The translations under genes were made by a program, and so were the position numbers. From SZUA-442 sp963792405 (GTDB lineage: Bacteria > Actinomycetota > Acidimicrobiia > Spongiisociales > UBA5794), in the NCBI GenBank assembly GCA_963792405.1, contig CAWBVU010000006.1, forward strand, positions 1,860,001 to 1,924,000: DNA of 64,000 nt, read 5' to 3'. Each line of letters begins with the position of its first letter. The first letter of the stretch is position 1. The notes beneath the pieces were generated by a model, which saw nothing but the letters and a program-made list of their open reading frames with translations, was not told the origin of the DNA and made no database searches. Of the stretch, positions 17,959-25,903 are shown in pieces.

Positions 17959-19287
17959 ATGGAACGGCAGAAGGAATACGTCCTCAGCACGGTGGAGCAG
18001 CGGGGTATCCGCTTCATCCGCCTCTGGTTCACCGACGTCCAGGGGTTCCTCAAGTCCTTCGCCATCACCCCTGCGGAGCTCGAGCTCGCACTCGACGAGG
18101 GCGTGTCGTTCGACGGGTCCGCGATCGACGGGTTCTCGAGGTCCCATGAGGCGGACATGCTCGCCAAACCCGACCCATCGACATTCCAGATCCTCCCGTG
18201 GCGTCACGGCGACGCGGGGGTCGCACGGATGTTCTGCGACATCGTGACACCCGACGGCGAACCCTTTCCAGGGGACCCCCGCTTCGTCCTGCGCCGCAAC
18301 CTCGAGCGGGCGGCCGAACTCGGCTACGCCTTCTACGTCGCACCGGAGATCGAGTACTTCTACTTCGAGGATGCGTCGCCGAGCCCGAAGGTGCTCGACC
18401 GGGGTGGCTACTTCGACCTGACCCCCCTCGACGTGGCGCAGGAGTACCGACGCTCGACGATCGTCACGCTCGAGAAGATGGGCATTCCGGTCGCCTTCAG
18501 CCATCACGAGGTCTCGCCCTCACAGCACGAGCTCGACCTCCGCCACACCGACGCGCTCACGATGGCCGACACCATCGTCACGACGCGCCTGACGGTGAAG
18601 GAGGTGGCGATGGAGCACGGCATCTACGCCACATTCATGCCCAAGCCGCTCGCCCAATACGACGGGTCGGGCATGCACCTGCACCTCTCGCTCTTCCAGG
18701 GTGACGAGAACGCCTTCCACGACGACGGCGGCGCGTACGGCCTGTCGAAGGTGGCCGAGGGCTTCATCGCCGGACTCCTCACCCATGCGTCAGAGATCAC
18801 GGCGGTCACCAATCAGTGGGTGAACTCCTACAAGCGCCTCGTCGGCGGCTTCGACGCTCCGACGTTCGAGACGTGGGCGCGCAACGACCAGAGCGCCCTC
18901 GTGCGAGTGCCTGCGACGAAGAAGGGGAAGATCGACTCCACCCGGATCGAGTTCCGGTCACCGGACCCGGCGTGCAACCCCTACCTCGCCCTGTCGGTCA
19001 TCCTCGCCGCCGGCCTCGACGGTGTGGCGAACAACACTCCGCTTCCTCCCCCGACCGGCGCCGACGTGCTCACCATGACCCCCGAGCAGAGGGCAGAGGC
19101 GGGCATCCGCCACCTTCCGAGGAACCTGGCGGAGGCGATCAGGGCGATGGAGTCGTCGGATCTCGTCAGGGATGCACTCGGGGACCACGTCTACTCGTGG
19201 TTCCTCCGCAACAAGCGGCGCGAGTGGGCGAGATACGAGAGCCACGTGTCCCAGTACGAGCTCGAGGAATACCTGCCGGTGCTGTGA
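17959..19287 (+). CDS. glnA: Glutamine synthetase type I, GSI-alpha-like
   Basis: This 442-residue enzyme matches Bacillus-type GSI-alpha in length and sequence. It has FDGSAIDGFSR, PEIEYFYF, HHEVSPSQHELD, TFMPKPLAQYDGSGMHLH, NSYKRLV and EFRSPDPACNPY. The adenylylation loop of the GSI-beta type does not appear to be present, so feedback control by adenylylation is unlikely. It could make glutamine, or be one of the GlnA-like paralogues of actinobacteria that act on other amines. The frame is open far upstream through the hydrolase region, but family similarity begins at this ATG. Its TGA overlaps the glnR ATG. Confidence 0.93.
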   Translation: MERQKEYVLSTVEQRGIRFIRLWFTDVQGFLKSFAITPAELELALDEGVSFDGSAIDGFSRSHEADMLAKPDPSTFQILPWRHGDAGVARMFCDIVTPDGEPFPGDPRFVLRRNLERAAELGYAFYVAPEIEYFYFEDASPSPKVLDRGGYFDLTPLDVAQEYRRSTIVTLEKMGIPVAFSHHEVSPSQHELDLRHTDALTMADTIVTTRLTVKEVAMEHGIYATFMPKPLAQYDGSGMHLHLSLFQGDENAFHDDGGAYGLSKVAEGFIAGLLTHASEITAVTNQWVNSYKRLVGGFDAPTFETWARNDQSALVRVPATKKGKIDSTRIEFRSPDPACNPYLALSVILAAGLDGVANNTPLPPPTGADVLTMTPEQRAEAGIRHLPRNLAEAIRAMESSDLVRDALGDHVYSWFLRNKRREWARYESHVSQYELEEYLPVL

Positions 19288-19937
19288 TGTACATCGCCGT
19301 CTACCCCGAGTCACCCACAGCGGCCCTCACCGGCGCCCTCCTGTCGGCGGGGTACCGGCCGGTCCCGATCGCGGATGTGGCGGACGCGGCCCGCAAACAG
19401 CCAACGGGCGGGTGGGACGCCGTCGTGGTCGAGCTCGGCGACGCCCCCGACCTGGCGATCACGATCGCTCGGAAGCTCAAGGATGAGCTCGGCACGGCCT
19501 CCCTGATCGTCGTCCATCGGACCCTGACGGCAGACCTCGACGAGGCGGACGGGTTCGACGACTTCGTCCTCACCCCGATCGACACGGCCGAGTTGAGGAT
19601 CCGGCTCCGCAGGCTCGGTGCGGTCGACGAGATCGACGTGGGTGATCCGGTCCTGCGGTTCGCCGACCTCGAGCTCAATACGGCCACGTACCAGGCGGCG
19701 ATCGCCGGCGAGCCGACGGACCTCACCTACATGGAGTACGAGCTGCTGCGATTCCTCGTCGAGAACCCGAACAGGGTCTGGAGCCGCGAGCAGATCCTGT
19801 CGAGGGTGTGGGGATACGACTACTTCGGCGGCTCGCGGACGGTCGACGTGCACATCCGACGGCTGCGTGCGAAGCTCGGAGAGGAACGGGCGTCGTGGAT
19901 CACAACGGTCCGGTCGGTGGGCTACCGGTTCGGCTGA
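19287..19937 (+). CDS. glnR: GlnR-like OmpR-family nitrogen regulator
   Basis: This 216-residue protein has a degenerate receiver domain (1-110) and a winged-helix DNA-binding domain (about 125-216) with LTYMEYELLRFLVENPNRVWSREQIL, WGYDYFGGSRTVDVHIRRLR and TVRSVGYRFG. The DNA-binding part closely follows Streptomyces GlnR. At the end of receiver strand three there is Glu49 (DAVVVE) instead of the phospho-acceptor Asp. The early acidic pair and the late lysine are also missing. It is therefore probably phosphorylation-independent. The ATG overlaps the glnA stop, and the neighbouring operator is its expected target. Confidence 0.85.
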   Translation: MYIAVYPESPTAALTGALLSAGYRPVPIADVADAARKQPTGGWDAVVVELGDAPDLAITIARKLKDELGTASLIVVHRTLTADLDEADGFDDFVLTPIDTAELRIRLRRLGAVDEIDVGDPVLRFADLELNTATYQAAIAGEPTDLTYMEYELLRFLVENPNRVWSREQILSRVWGYDYFGGSRTVDVHIRRLRAKLGEERASWITTVRSVGYRFG

Positions 19938-19940
19938 TCC

Positions 19941-20639
19941 TCAGAACGCCTCAGCGAGATCGGCCTTGCGCCGCAACTCCGCGTAGACGAAGTACGTGCC
20001 CGTGGCCTGGATCGTCGACGTCACGGCATTGGCGATCACCGCGAGCAGGAAGCCGATCGTCCCGGGTGCGAGGCCCACGAGGCCGATCGCGACGTTGAGC
20101 GCCGCCAGGAGGAGGACCAGCAGGAACACGTCCCACCACGAACCCCTGACCAGGCTGAAGGACCGGCTGATCGTCGCGACGATGCCCTTGTCCTCGAGGA
20201 AGAACACGGCGACGAACGGCACGAGGCTGACGGCCACCCAGATGCCCGGCAGGATGAACAAGACGAGACCTGCCGCGACGAGGAGGCTCGCCAGGAGCAT
20301 CAGGCCGACGAGCGGGAAGAGCCGACCGAGCACACGGGACGCGGCCACACCGGGCTCGGGTGTCGACCCGGCGTCGAGATCGGCCACCATGAGCACGAGC
20401 ACAGCGCTGAGGACGAGGCCCAGGCCGATGACGACGATCGAGGCGAGGGATGCGACGAGGGTCATCCCGAGGCTGATCGTCTGGCCCTCCTGGACATCCG
20501 TGAGCATCTGATCGAGCAGCAGCCCGGAGACGAGCCCGACGAGGGCACTGAGCGCACCGACGATGAGGGCGATGCCGGCGAGGGACTGCCAATGGCCCCG
20601 GAGGAGACCGATCGACCTCGCCACGACGGTGTTCACCAT
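19941..20639 (-). CDS. Integral membrane protein, unknown
   Basis: This 232-residue protein has about six hydrophobic spans, including GIALIVGALSALVGLVSGLL, LVASLASIVVIGLGLVLSAVLVLMV and LLASLLVAAGLVLFILPGIWVAV. The loop ILPGIWVAVSLVPFVAVFFLEDKG resembles a family of bacterial membrane proteins related to the membrane domain of glycerophosphodiester phosphodiesterase. No enzyme domain is attached. GGGAGGG precedes the ATG, and a TAGGCT box lies further up. It converges with glnR, leaving only three bases between stops. Confidence 0.6.
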   Translation of the reverse strand: MVNTVVARSIGLLRGHWQSLAGIALIVGALSALVGLVSGLLLDQMLTDVQEGQTISLGMTLVASLASIVVIGLGLVLSAVLVLMVADLDAGSTPEPGVAASRVLGRLFPLVGLMLLASLLVAAGLVLFILPGIWVAVSLVPFVAVFFLEDKGIVATISRSFSLVRGSWWDVFLLVLLLAALNVAIGLVGLAPGTIGFLLAVIANAVTSTIQATGTYFVYAELRRKADLAEAF

Positions 20640-20727
20640 GTCACGCCCTCCCCGGCACCGACGAGGAGAGCCTAGGGGCGTGCGGGTCGATCGAGATGCC
20701 GATCGGGGATCCGCGCCGCAGCGTCGG

Positions 20728-21783
20728 TCACGCCGGGCCGAAGCGGTAGATGGTCGTCTCCGAGAGGCGCACTCCGGGGTCGAGTCGCGTCGACGGGAAC
20801 CCCGGCTGATTGGGGGAGTCCGGGTAGTGCTGCGTCTCCAGGCAGAACCCCGACCTCGGGCCGTAGTGGGCGCCACCACGACCCACGCGGGGGCGAATGC
20901 CGTTCCCCGAGTAGAACTGCACGCCGGGCTGGGTGGTCGAGACCTCCACACGTCGACCTGCAGAGGTGACCACGCCACAACGCCTCAGCCCGCCGGGCGT
21001 GCCATCGATGACCCAGCAGTGGTCGTACCCGCCGGCGAGGGCGAGCTGGGGATCGTCGTCGTCGACGCGTTCACCGATGCGGTGAGGGGTCGTGAAGTCC
21101 ATGGAGGTGCCCCCCACCGGAAGGATCCTCCCGGTCGGAATGGTGCCGTCGCCGATCTCGAGGAACTCCGAGGCGGCGAGTTCGACAACGTGGTCCATGA
21201 CCGAGCCGGTGGCGCCGAGGTCGAGGTAGACATGGTTCGTGAGGTTCACGACGGTCGGGGCGTCGGTCATCGCCTCGTAGTGGATCGAGAGCGAGCCCTC
21301 CCGGTCGAGTCCGTAGGTGACCGTGATGTCCATCGCCCCCGGATACCCCTGGTCGCCGTCCGGACTGTGGAGGTCCAACCGGAGGCCGACGCCCCCGTCG
21401 ACGCTGATGGGCTCTGCCCGCCACACGAGCTTGTCGAAACCGACATCGCCCCCGTGGAGGTGGTGGCCGCCCCGGTTCGCCCCCACGTCGTAGTCGGTTC
21501 CGTCGAGCGTGAACCTCCCGCGGGCGATCCGGTTGGCGTAGCGCCCTACGAGGGACCCGAAGAACTGGGGATCGTGGAGCCACCCGCCGAGCTCGTCGAA
21601 CCCGAGGGCCACATCCGCGACGTCGCCCTCGGTGTTCGGAACCGTGATCGAGGCGAGGGTGCCGCCGTAGTCGAGGATCCCCACCGACACATCGCCTGCA
21701 GTGAGGTCGAACCGACTGACGGGTGTGCCGTCGGGGAGCTCCCCGAACCGGCGCTGGGTGATGTCCACTGCCTGTCCCTTCAT
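20728..21783 (-). CDS. galM: Aldose 1-epimerase
   Basis: This 351-residue mutarotase interconverts alpha and beta anomers of aldoses. Motifs include GRYANRIARGRFTLDG, NRGGHHLHGG (first catalytic His region), TNHVYLDLG (second His), GGYDHCWVID and the C-terminal SGFCLETQHYPDSPNQP carrying the catalytic Glu. The length is normal. The ATG at 21783 marks the start of homology. The upstream aldehyde dehydrogenase is 40 bases away on the same strand, so they may share a transcript. Confidence 0.93.
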   Translation of the reverse strand: MKGQAVDITQRRFGELPDGTPVSRFDLTAGDVSVGILDYGGTLASITVPNTEGDVADVALGFDELGGWLHDPQFFGSLVGRYANRIARGRFTLDGTDYDVGANRGGHHLHGGDVGFDKLVWRAEPISVDGGVGLRLDLHSPDGDQGYPGAMDITVTYGLDREGSLSIHYEAMTDAPTVVNLTNHVYLDLGATGSVMDHVVELAASEFLEIGDGTIPTGRILPVGGTSMDFTTPHRIGERVDDDDPQLALAGGYDHCWVIDGTPGGLRRCGVVTSAGRRVEVSTTQPGVQFYSGNGIRPRVGRGGAHYGPRSGFCLETQHYPDSPNQPGFPSTRLDPGVRLSETTIYRFGPA

Positions 21784-21823
21784 GGCGTCGCGCCGTCCGG
21801 TGCGACGTCGGCGCGCCGAGGCC

Positions 21824-23338
21824 TCAGCCGAACTCGATGCCCTGGGCGAGGGGCAGCTCGGTCGACCAGTTGATCGTGACGGTCTGGCGCCGCATGTAGG
21901 CCTTCCACGAGTCGGAACCGGCCTCCCTGCCCCCTCCCGTCTCCTTCTCCCCGCCGAAGGCCCCGCCGATCTCCGCTCCGGAGGTGCCGATGTTGACGTT
22001 GGCGATGCCACAATCGGAGCCCTCCGCCGACAGGAAGGTCTCTGCGCTCCGCACCGAATCGGTGAAGATCGCAGAGGACAGGCCCTGCGGCACGCCGTTC
22101 TGCACCGCGATGGCCTCCTCGAGCGATCCCACGACGATGAGGTACATGAGAGGGCCGAAGGTCTCCTGCTGGACGATCGGGGCGTCGGCGGGCACCTTGA
22201 TGAGGGTCGGCTCGAAGAAGTAGCCGGTGCGGTCGGGCTCGTGCCCTCCTGCGAGCAGCTCGCCTCCCTGTTCCAGGGCGATCTCGACGGCGGCCTTCGT
22301 GGTGGCCACGGCCTGCTGGTTCACGAGCGGGCCGAAGAGGGTGCCCTCATCGAGGGGATCACCCATCGGGATCGTCGCGTACGCCTCCACGAGCCGCTTG
22401 GTGACGTCGTCGGCGACGTCCTCGTGCACGATGAGGCGACGCAGCGAGGTGCACCGCTGGCCCGTCGTCCCGGCAGCGGCGAAGAGCGCGGCTCGGACGG
22501 CGAGGTCGAGGTCGGCGTCCGGCATGACGATGATCGCGTTGTTACCGCCGAGCTCGAGGAGTGACCTGCCGAGGCGCTGGGCGACACGGGTGCCCACCTG
22601 CTGGCCCATGCGCACGGAACCCGTCGCAGAGATGAGCGGCAACCTCGTGTCGGCGACCATGGCGTTCCCGACAGGGTCGACGTCGCCCACCGTCAGGTTG
22701 AACACGCCCTCGAACCCGGATCCCTCCATGACCTCGTTGCAGATGTTCTGCACGGCGACCGCGCACAGCGGCGTCGTGTGGGACGGCTTCCAGATCATCG
22801 AATCGCCACAGACGGCCGCGATGAACGCGTTCCAGGACCACACGGCAACGGGGAAGTTGAACGATGAGATGATGCCGATCGGCCCGAGCGGCTGCCATTG
22901 CTCGTACATGCGGTGACGGGGACGCTCCGAGGCGATCGTGAGTCCGTACAGCTGCCGTGACAGGCCGACCGCGAAGTCGGCGATGTCGATCATCTCCTGG
23001 ACCTCGCCCTCGCCCTCGGCCCTGATCTTGCCCATCTCCATCGACACGAGGGCGCCGAGCGGCTCCTTGTAGGCACGGAGCGCGTCGCCGATACGACGGA
23101 CGTACTGGCCCCTGACGGGAGCGGGCACCATACGCCACTCGGTGAACGTCTCGACGGCCACCTCGATCGTCGCCTCGTAGTCCGCGAGATCGGCCTCCCT
23201 GACGGAGGCGATGACCTCCTCGGTGGTCGGGTCGACCGACGCGATGACAGGCCCGCCGCCTGCACGCCAGCCCCCTGCGTAGGAGCCCGATACCTCCGGG
23301 CCGATACCGAGTGCGTCGAGGACGTGGTCGCGATTCAT
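21824..23338 (-). CDS. Aldehyde dehydrogenase, ALDH7 (aminoadipate-semialdehyde type)
   Basis: This 504-residue NAD(P)-dependent dehydrogenase oxidises an aldehyde to an acid. It has SSFNFPVAVWSWN, LELGGNNAIIVMPDAD with the general-base Glu, and GTTGQRCTSLRRL with the catalytic Cys, which is the antiquitin (ALDH7) signature. GGEKETGGGREAGSDSWKAYMRRQT near the end also fits. The family acts on alpha-aminoadipate semialdehyde in lysine degradation and on betaine aldehyde. An AGGAGG lies just before the ATG. It follows ridA after 16 bases, compatible with amino-acid catabolism. Confidence 0.92.
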   Translation of the reverse strand: MNRDHVLDALGIGPEVSGSYAGGWRAGGGPVIASVDPTTEEVIASVREADLADYEATIEVAVETFTEWRMVPAPVRGQYVRRIGDALRAYKEPLGALVSMEMGKIRAEGEGEVQEMIDIADFAVGLSRQLYGLTIASERPRHRMYEQWQPLGPIGIISSFNFPVAVWSWNAFIAAVCGDSMIWKPSHTTPLCAVAVQNICNEVMEGSGFEGVFNLTVGDVDPVGNAMVADTRLPLISATGSVRMGQQVGTRVAQRLGRSLLELGGNNAIIVMPDADLDLAVRAALFAAAGTTGQRCTSLRRLIVHEDVADDVTKRLVEAYATIPMGDPLDEGTLFGPLVNQQAVATTKAAVEIALEQGGELLAGGHEPDRTGYFFEPTLIKVPADAPIVQQETFGPLMYLIVVGSLEEAIAVQNGVPQGLSSAIFTDSVRSAETFLSAEGSDCGIANVNIGTSGAEIGGAFGGEKETGGGREAGSDSWKAYMRRQTVTINWSTELPLAQGIEFG

Positions 23339-23354
23339 GGGTGCCTCCTGGGTG

Positions 23355-23735
23355 TCAGCGGGCGGCGATGCATTCGATCTCGACGGCGAAGCCGCCGGGG
23401 AGCGCACCTGCCTGGATCGTGGACCGTGCAGGCCGTGCGTCACCGACGTACTGCCCGTAGACGCCGTTGACGGCGGGGAAATCACCGATGTCGGCGAGGA
23501 AGATCGTCGTCTTGACGATGTCGTCGAATCCGAGCCCGACGTCCGACAACACGGCACCGATGTTCCGCATCACCCTGTCGGTCTGCTCCTCGATCGGCCC
23601 CCTGACGGCGTCACCGGTCGAGGGATCGAGCGGAACCATGCCGGAGAGGAACACGAACCCATTGGCCTCCGTGACGATGGAATAGGGCCCGATGGGAGAC
23701 GGCCCGTTCGGGGCATCGTGGATGGTCTTGGGCAT
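23355..23735 (-). CDS. ridA: RidA family deaminase
   Basis: This 126-residue protein hydrolyses reactive 2-iminoacids (enamine/imine intermediates) to ketoacids and ammonia. SPIGPYSIVTEANGFVFLSGMVPLDP at the start and PARSTIQAGALPGGFAVEIECIA at the end, including the substrate-binding Arg, are family signatures. It lies immediately upstream of the ALDH7 gene. That suggests it removes imines formed by PLP enzymes or during lysine breakdown. Confidence 0.92.
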   Translation of the reverse strand: MPKTIHDAPNGPSPIGPYSIVTEANGFVFLSGMVPLDPSTGDAVRGPIEEQTDRVMRNIGAVLSDVGLGFDDIVKTTIFLADIGDFPAVNGVYGQYVGDARPARSTIQAGALPGGFAVEIECIAAR

Positions 23736-23815
23736 GCGGGAACCTCACTTCGTCCGAGGCTCCCATTCTGCCAGACGCCCATGCGCTGCGGATTGCCGCA
23801 TGGTCGAGCGACTGG

Positions 23816-24187
23816 TCAGTGCCCCCAGCCGATGCAGAATGGATGACCCGCCGGATCGGCGTACACCTGATGGCCCTCGACGGCCGACAGGTCCTCGGCG
23901 GGCTGCAGGAGACGTGCCCCGAGCGCCATGACCTCGTCGTGTGCCGACACGGGATCGTCGACGTGGAGGTCGAGATGGACCTGCTGCTGCTGGTCACCCA
24001 CCGGCCACTCCGGCGGAACGTGGTTGGGGGCGAGCTGGATGCCCATGCGCCACACGCCGTCGGCGTCCACGACGCTGTGCCAGTCGTCCTCGGCCACCAC
24101 GCGACCGCCGAGGATCGACGCCCAGAAGCTGCTCTCCGCGTGCAGGTCGGCCGCGTCGAAGACGATGACCTGACGTGCGATGTCCAC
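23816..24187 (-). CDS. Single-domain VOC family protein
   Basis: This 123-residue glyoxalase-fold protein starts at a GTG with AGGACG nearby and begins MDIARQVIVFDAADLHAESSFWASILGG. It ends HQVYADPAGHPFCIGWGH, typical of the Glyoxalase_6-like branch. One domain implies it works as a dimer. A longer upstream frame is open but unrelated. The ligand is unknown. Confidence 0.8.
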   Translation of the reverse strand: MDIARQVIVFDAADLHAESSFWASILGGRVVAEDDWHSVVDADGVWRMGIQLAPNHVPPEWPVGDQQQQVHLDLHVDDPVSAHDEVMALGARLLQPAEDLSAVEGHQVYADPAGHPFCIGWGH

Positions 24188-24218
24188 GGAGCGTCCTGCG
24201 CCAGCGACCGCTATCGGC

Positions 24219-24581
24219 TCAGCAGAAGCTCTTGCCGCAGCCGCAGGTGCCGGTGACGTTGGGGTTGTCGATCGAGAAGCCCGCGCCCTGGAGACCGCCG
24301 TCCCTGAAGTCGATGATGGCGCCCTCCACCATCGACACGCTCCCCGCATCGACGGCGACCCTGACGCCATCGGTCTCGTTCACGATGTCGCTGGGATCGA
24401 TCACCGAGTCGAAGAACATGTCGTAGGCGTACCCGGAGCAGCCGGAGCGCTTCACGCCGAGGCGAAGCACCATCTCGTCGGACTCGGCCTCCATGAGGCT
24501 CCTGACCTTGGCGGCTGCATCGGAGGTCAGCTTGACGCCTTCGATGGTCGTCGCGTCTGCAGTGGTCTCGGGAGCGGTCAC
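24219..24581 (-). CDS. erpA: Iron-sulphur cluster insertion protein, ErpA/IscA type
   Basis: This 120-residue A-type carrier delivers iron-sulphur clusters to apoproteins. The three cluster-ligand cysteines are present in KRSGCSGYAY and GTCGCGKSF. The N-terminal 15 residues are a non-conserved tail. The GTG start has GAGGAGG four bases upstream, and a TACCAT box lies about 25 bases upstream of the start. It diverges from the Mrp gene. Together with the Nfu_N protein and Mrp it suggests dispersed SUF-type assembly. Confidence 0.92.
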   Translation of the reverse strand: MTAPETTADATTIEGVKLTSDAAAKVRSLMEAESDEMVLRLGVKRSGCSGYAYDMFFDSVIDPSDIVNETDGVRVAVDAGSVSMVEGAIIDFRDGGLQGAGFSIDNPNVTGTCGCGKSFC

Positions 24582-24702
24582 GGTGCCTCCTCGGTCGGGT
24601 CGATGGTACGGCGGGCGTTGGGACCGTCATGATAGGTGGAAGTCCACGATGGTGGAACGGTCATCGTGGCCCTGCACCGTCGGGTCACCGGTCGCGGGCG
24701 GA

Positions 24703-24708
24703 TAGTCT
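24703..24708 (+). promoter_or_regulatory. -10 box of the Mrp gene, leaderless promoter
   Basis: TAGTCT ends seven bases before the ATG at 24716. No ribosome-binding site lies between. Confidence 0.6.
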
Positions 24709-24715
24709 CCCACGC

Positions 24716-25864
24716 ATGATCACCGAGGCCGACATCAGGGAGGCGCTGCGCCACGTCATCGACCCGGAGCTCCATGCCGACATCGTCGAGCTCGGCATGG
24801 TCGGCGAGGTGACCTTCGAAGGTGGCATCGTGACCGTCGAGGTGGCGCTCACGATCGCATCGTGCCCGATGCGGGGGCAGATCGAGTCCGATGTCGAACG
24901 ACGCGTCGGCGCCCTACCCGGCGTCGAGCGAGTCGACATCCGTATCTCGGTGATGAGCCAGGAGCAGCGGTCGACGCTGATGGAGCGAGCCCGAAGGCGT
25001 GCGAGGGAGACCGCGTCGCCGACGGCGGTCGATCCGTCCACGAGGGTGATCGCGGTGAGCAGCGGGAAGGGCGGTGTCGGGAAGTCGTCGCTGTCGGTGA
25101 ATCTCGCCCTCGCGATCGTGGGCCAGGGGCACTCCGTCGGACTCCTCGATGCCGACATCTGGGGCTTCTCGACGCCGCGGATGCTCGGCGTCACCAGCGA
25201 ACGCCTCACCGCCAACCAGGACCGCAAGATCTCACCCATCGACGTCCACGGCATCAGGCTGGTGTCGACCGGCCTGCTCCTCGACGACGAGGGCACGGCA
25301 CTGATGTGGCGTGGCCTGATGCTGTCGAAGGCCGTCGAGCAGTTCCTCAACGACGTCGCATGGCCGTCCGACCTCGGCTACCTCGTCATCGATATGCCTC
25401 CCGGCACCGGTGATGTCCAGATGGCCCTTTCACGGCTCCTCCCACAGGCCGAGATGGTGGTCGTCACCACACCGCAGCTCGCCGCGCAACGCGTCGCCGC
25501 TCGGGTGGCCGACATGGCACGGCGGTCCCACATGCCCCTCGTCGGCGTGATCGAGAACATGGCGGGGTTCACCACGGAGGATGGTGCCCACTACCCGATC
25601 TTCGGTCAGGGAGGCGGCGTGGCGCTCGCAGACGAGCTCGGCGTCCCCCTGCTCGGCTCGATCCCGATCGACCCACGCGTCGCCTCCGGCGCCGACGCGG
25701 GCGAACCCGTCGTGGTCGACCAGCCCGGATCACCCGCCTCGGTGGCGATCGTCGCAGCGGCGGAGGCGATCACGGCGATCCTCCCGCCACTGGCCCTCGA
25801 CAACTGCGTGGGCCGGTTGGGGGCGCTCATCGCCGAGCTGGATCGGCCGGTCCCCGCACCCTGA
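24716..25864 (+). CDS. mrp: Mrp/ApbC family P-loop ATPase
   Basis: This 382-residue protein has an N-terminal MIP18/DUF59 domain (1 to about 85, with ASCPMRGQIE) and a ParA-like ATPase domain. Walker A is SSGKGGVGKSS, followed by DADIWGFSTPRMLG and DMPPGTGD. Mrp proteins carry iron-sulphur clusters. The CxxC usually found after the IENM motif is absent: the segment reads ENMAGFTTEDGAHYPIFG. Cluster handling here may depend on other residues. Actinobacterial Mrp proteins commonly show this. The start is set by the leaderless promoter. Confidence 0.92.
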   Translation: MITEADIREALRHVIDPELHADIVELGMVGEVTFEGGIVTVEVALTIASCPMRGQIESDVERRVGALPGVERVDIRISVMSQEQRSTLMERARRRARETASPTAVDPSTRVIAVSSGKGGVGKSSLSVNLALAIVGQGHSVGLLDADIWGFSTPRMLGVTSERLTANQDRKISPIDVHGIRLVSTGLLLDDEGTALMWRGLMLSKAVEQFLNDVAWPSDLGYLVIDMPPGTGDVQMALSRLLPQAEMVVVTTPQLAAQRVAARVADMARRSHMPLVGVIENMAGFTTEDGAHYPIFGQGGGVALADELGVPLLGSIPIDPRVASGADAGEPVVVDQPGSPASVAIVAAAEAITAILPPLALDNCVGRLGALIAELDRPVPAP

Positions 25865-25903
25865 CGTCGGGCGGGCCGACGGAGCGATGCCGCCGCCGGG
25901 ACC

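Noticed and set aside
15850..19287. A very long rightward open frame joining the hydrolase region to glnA
   Set aside because: The first 700 codons are an alternative frame of the hydrolase gene and antisense of glnII with arginine-rich low-complexity translation. Family similarity begins at 17959.
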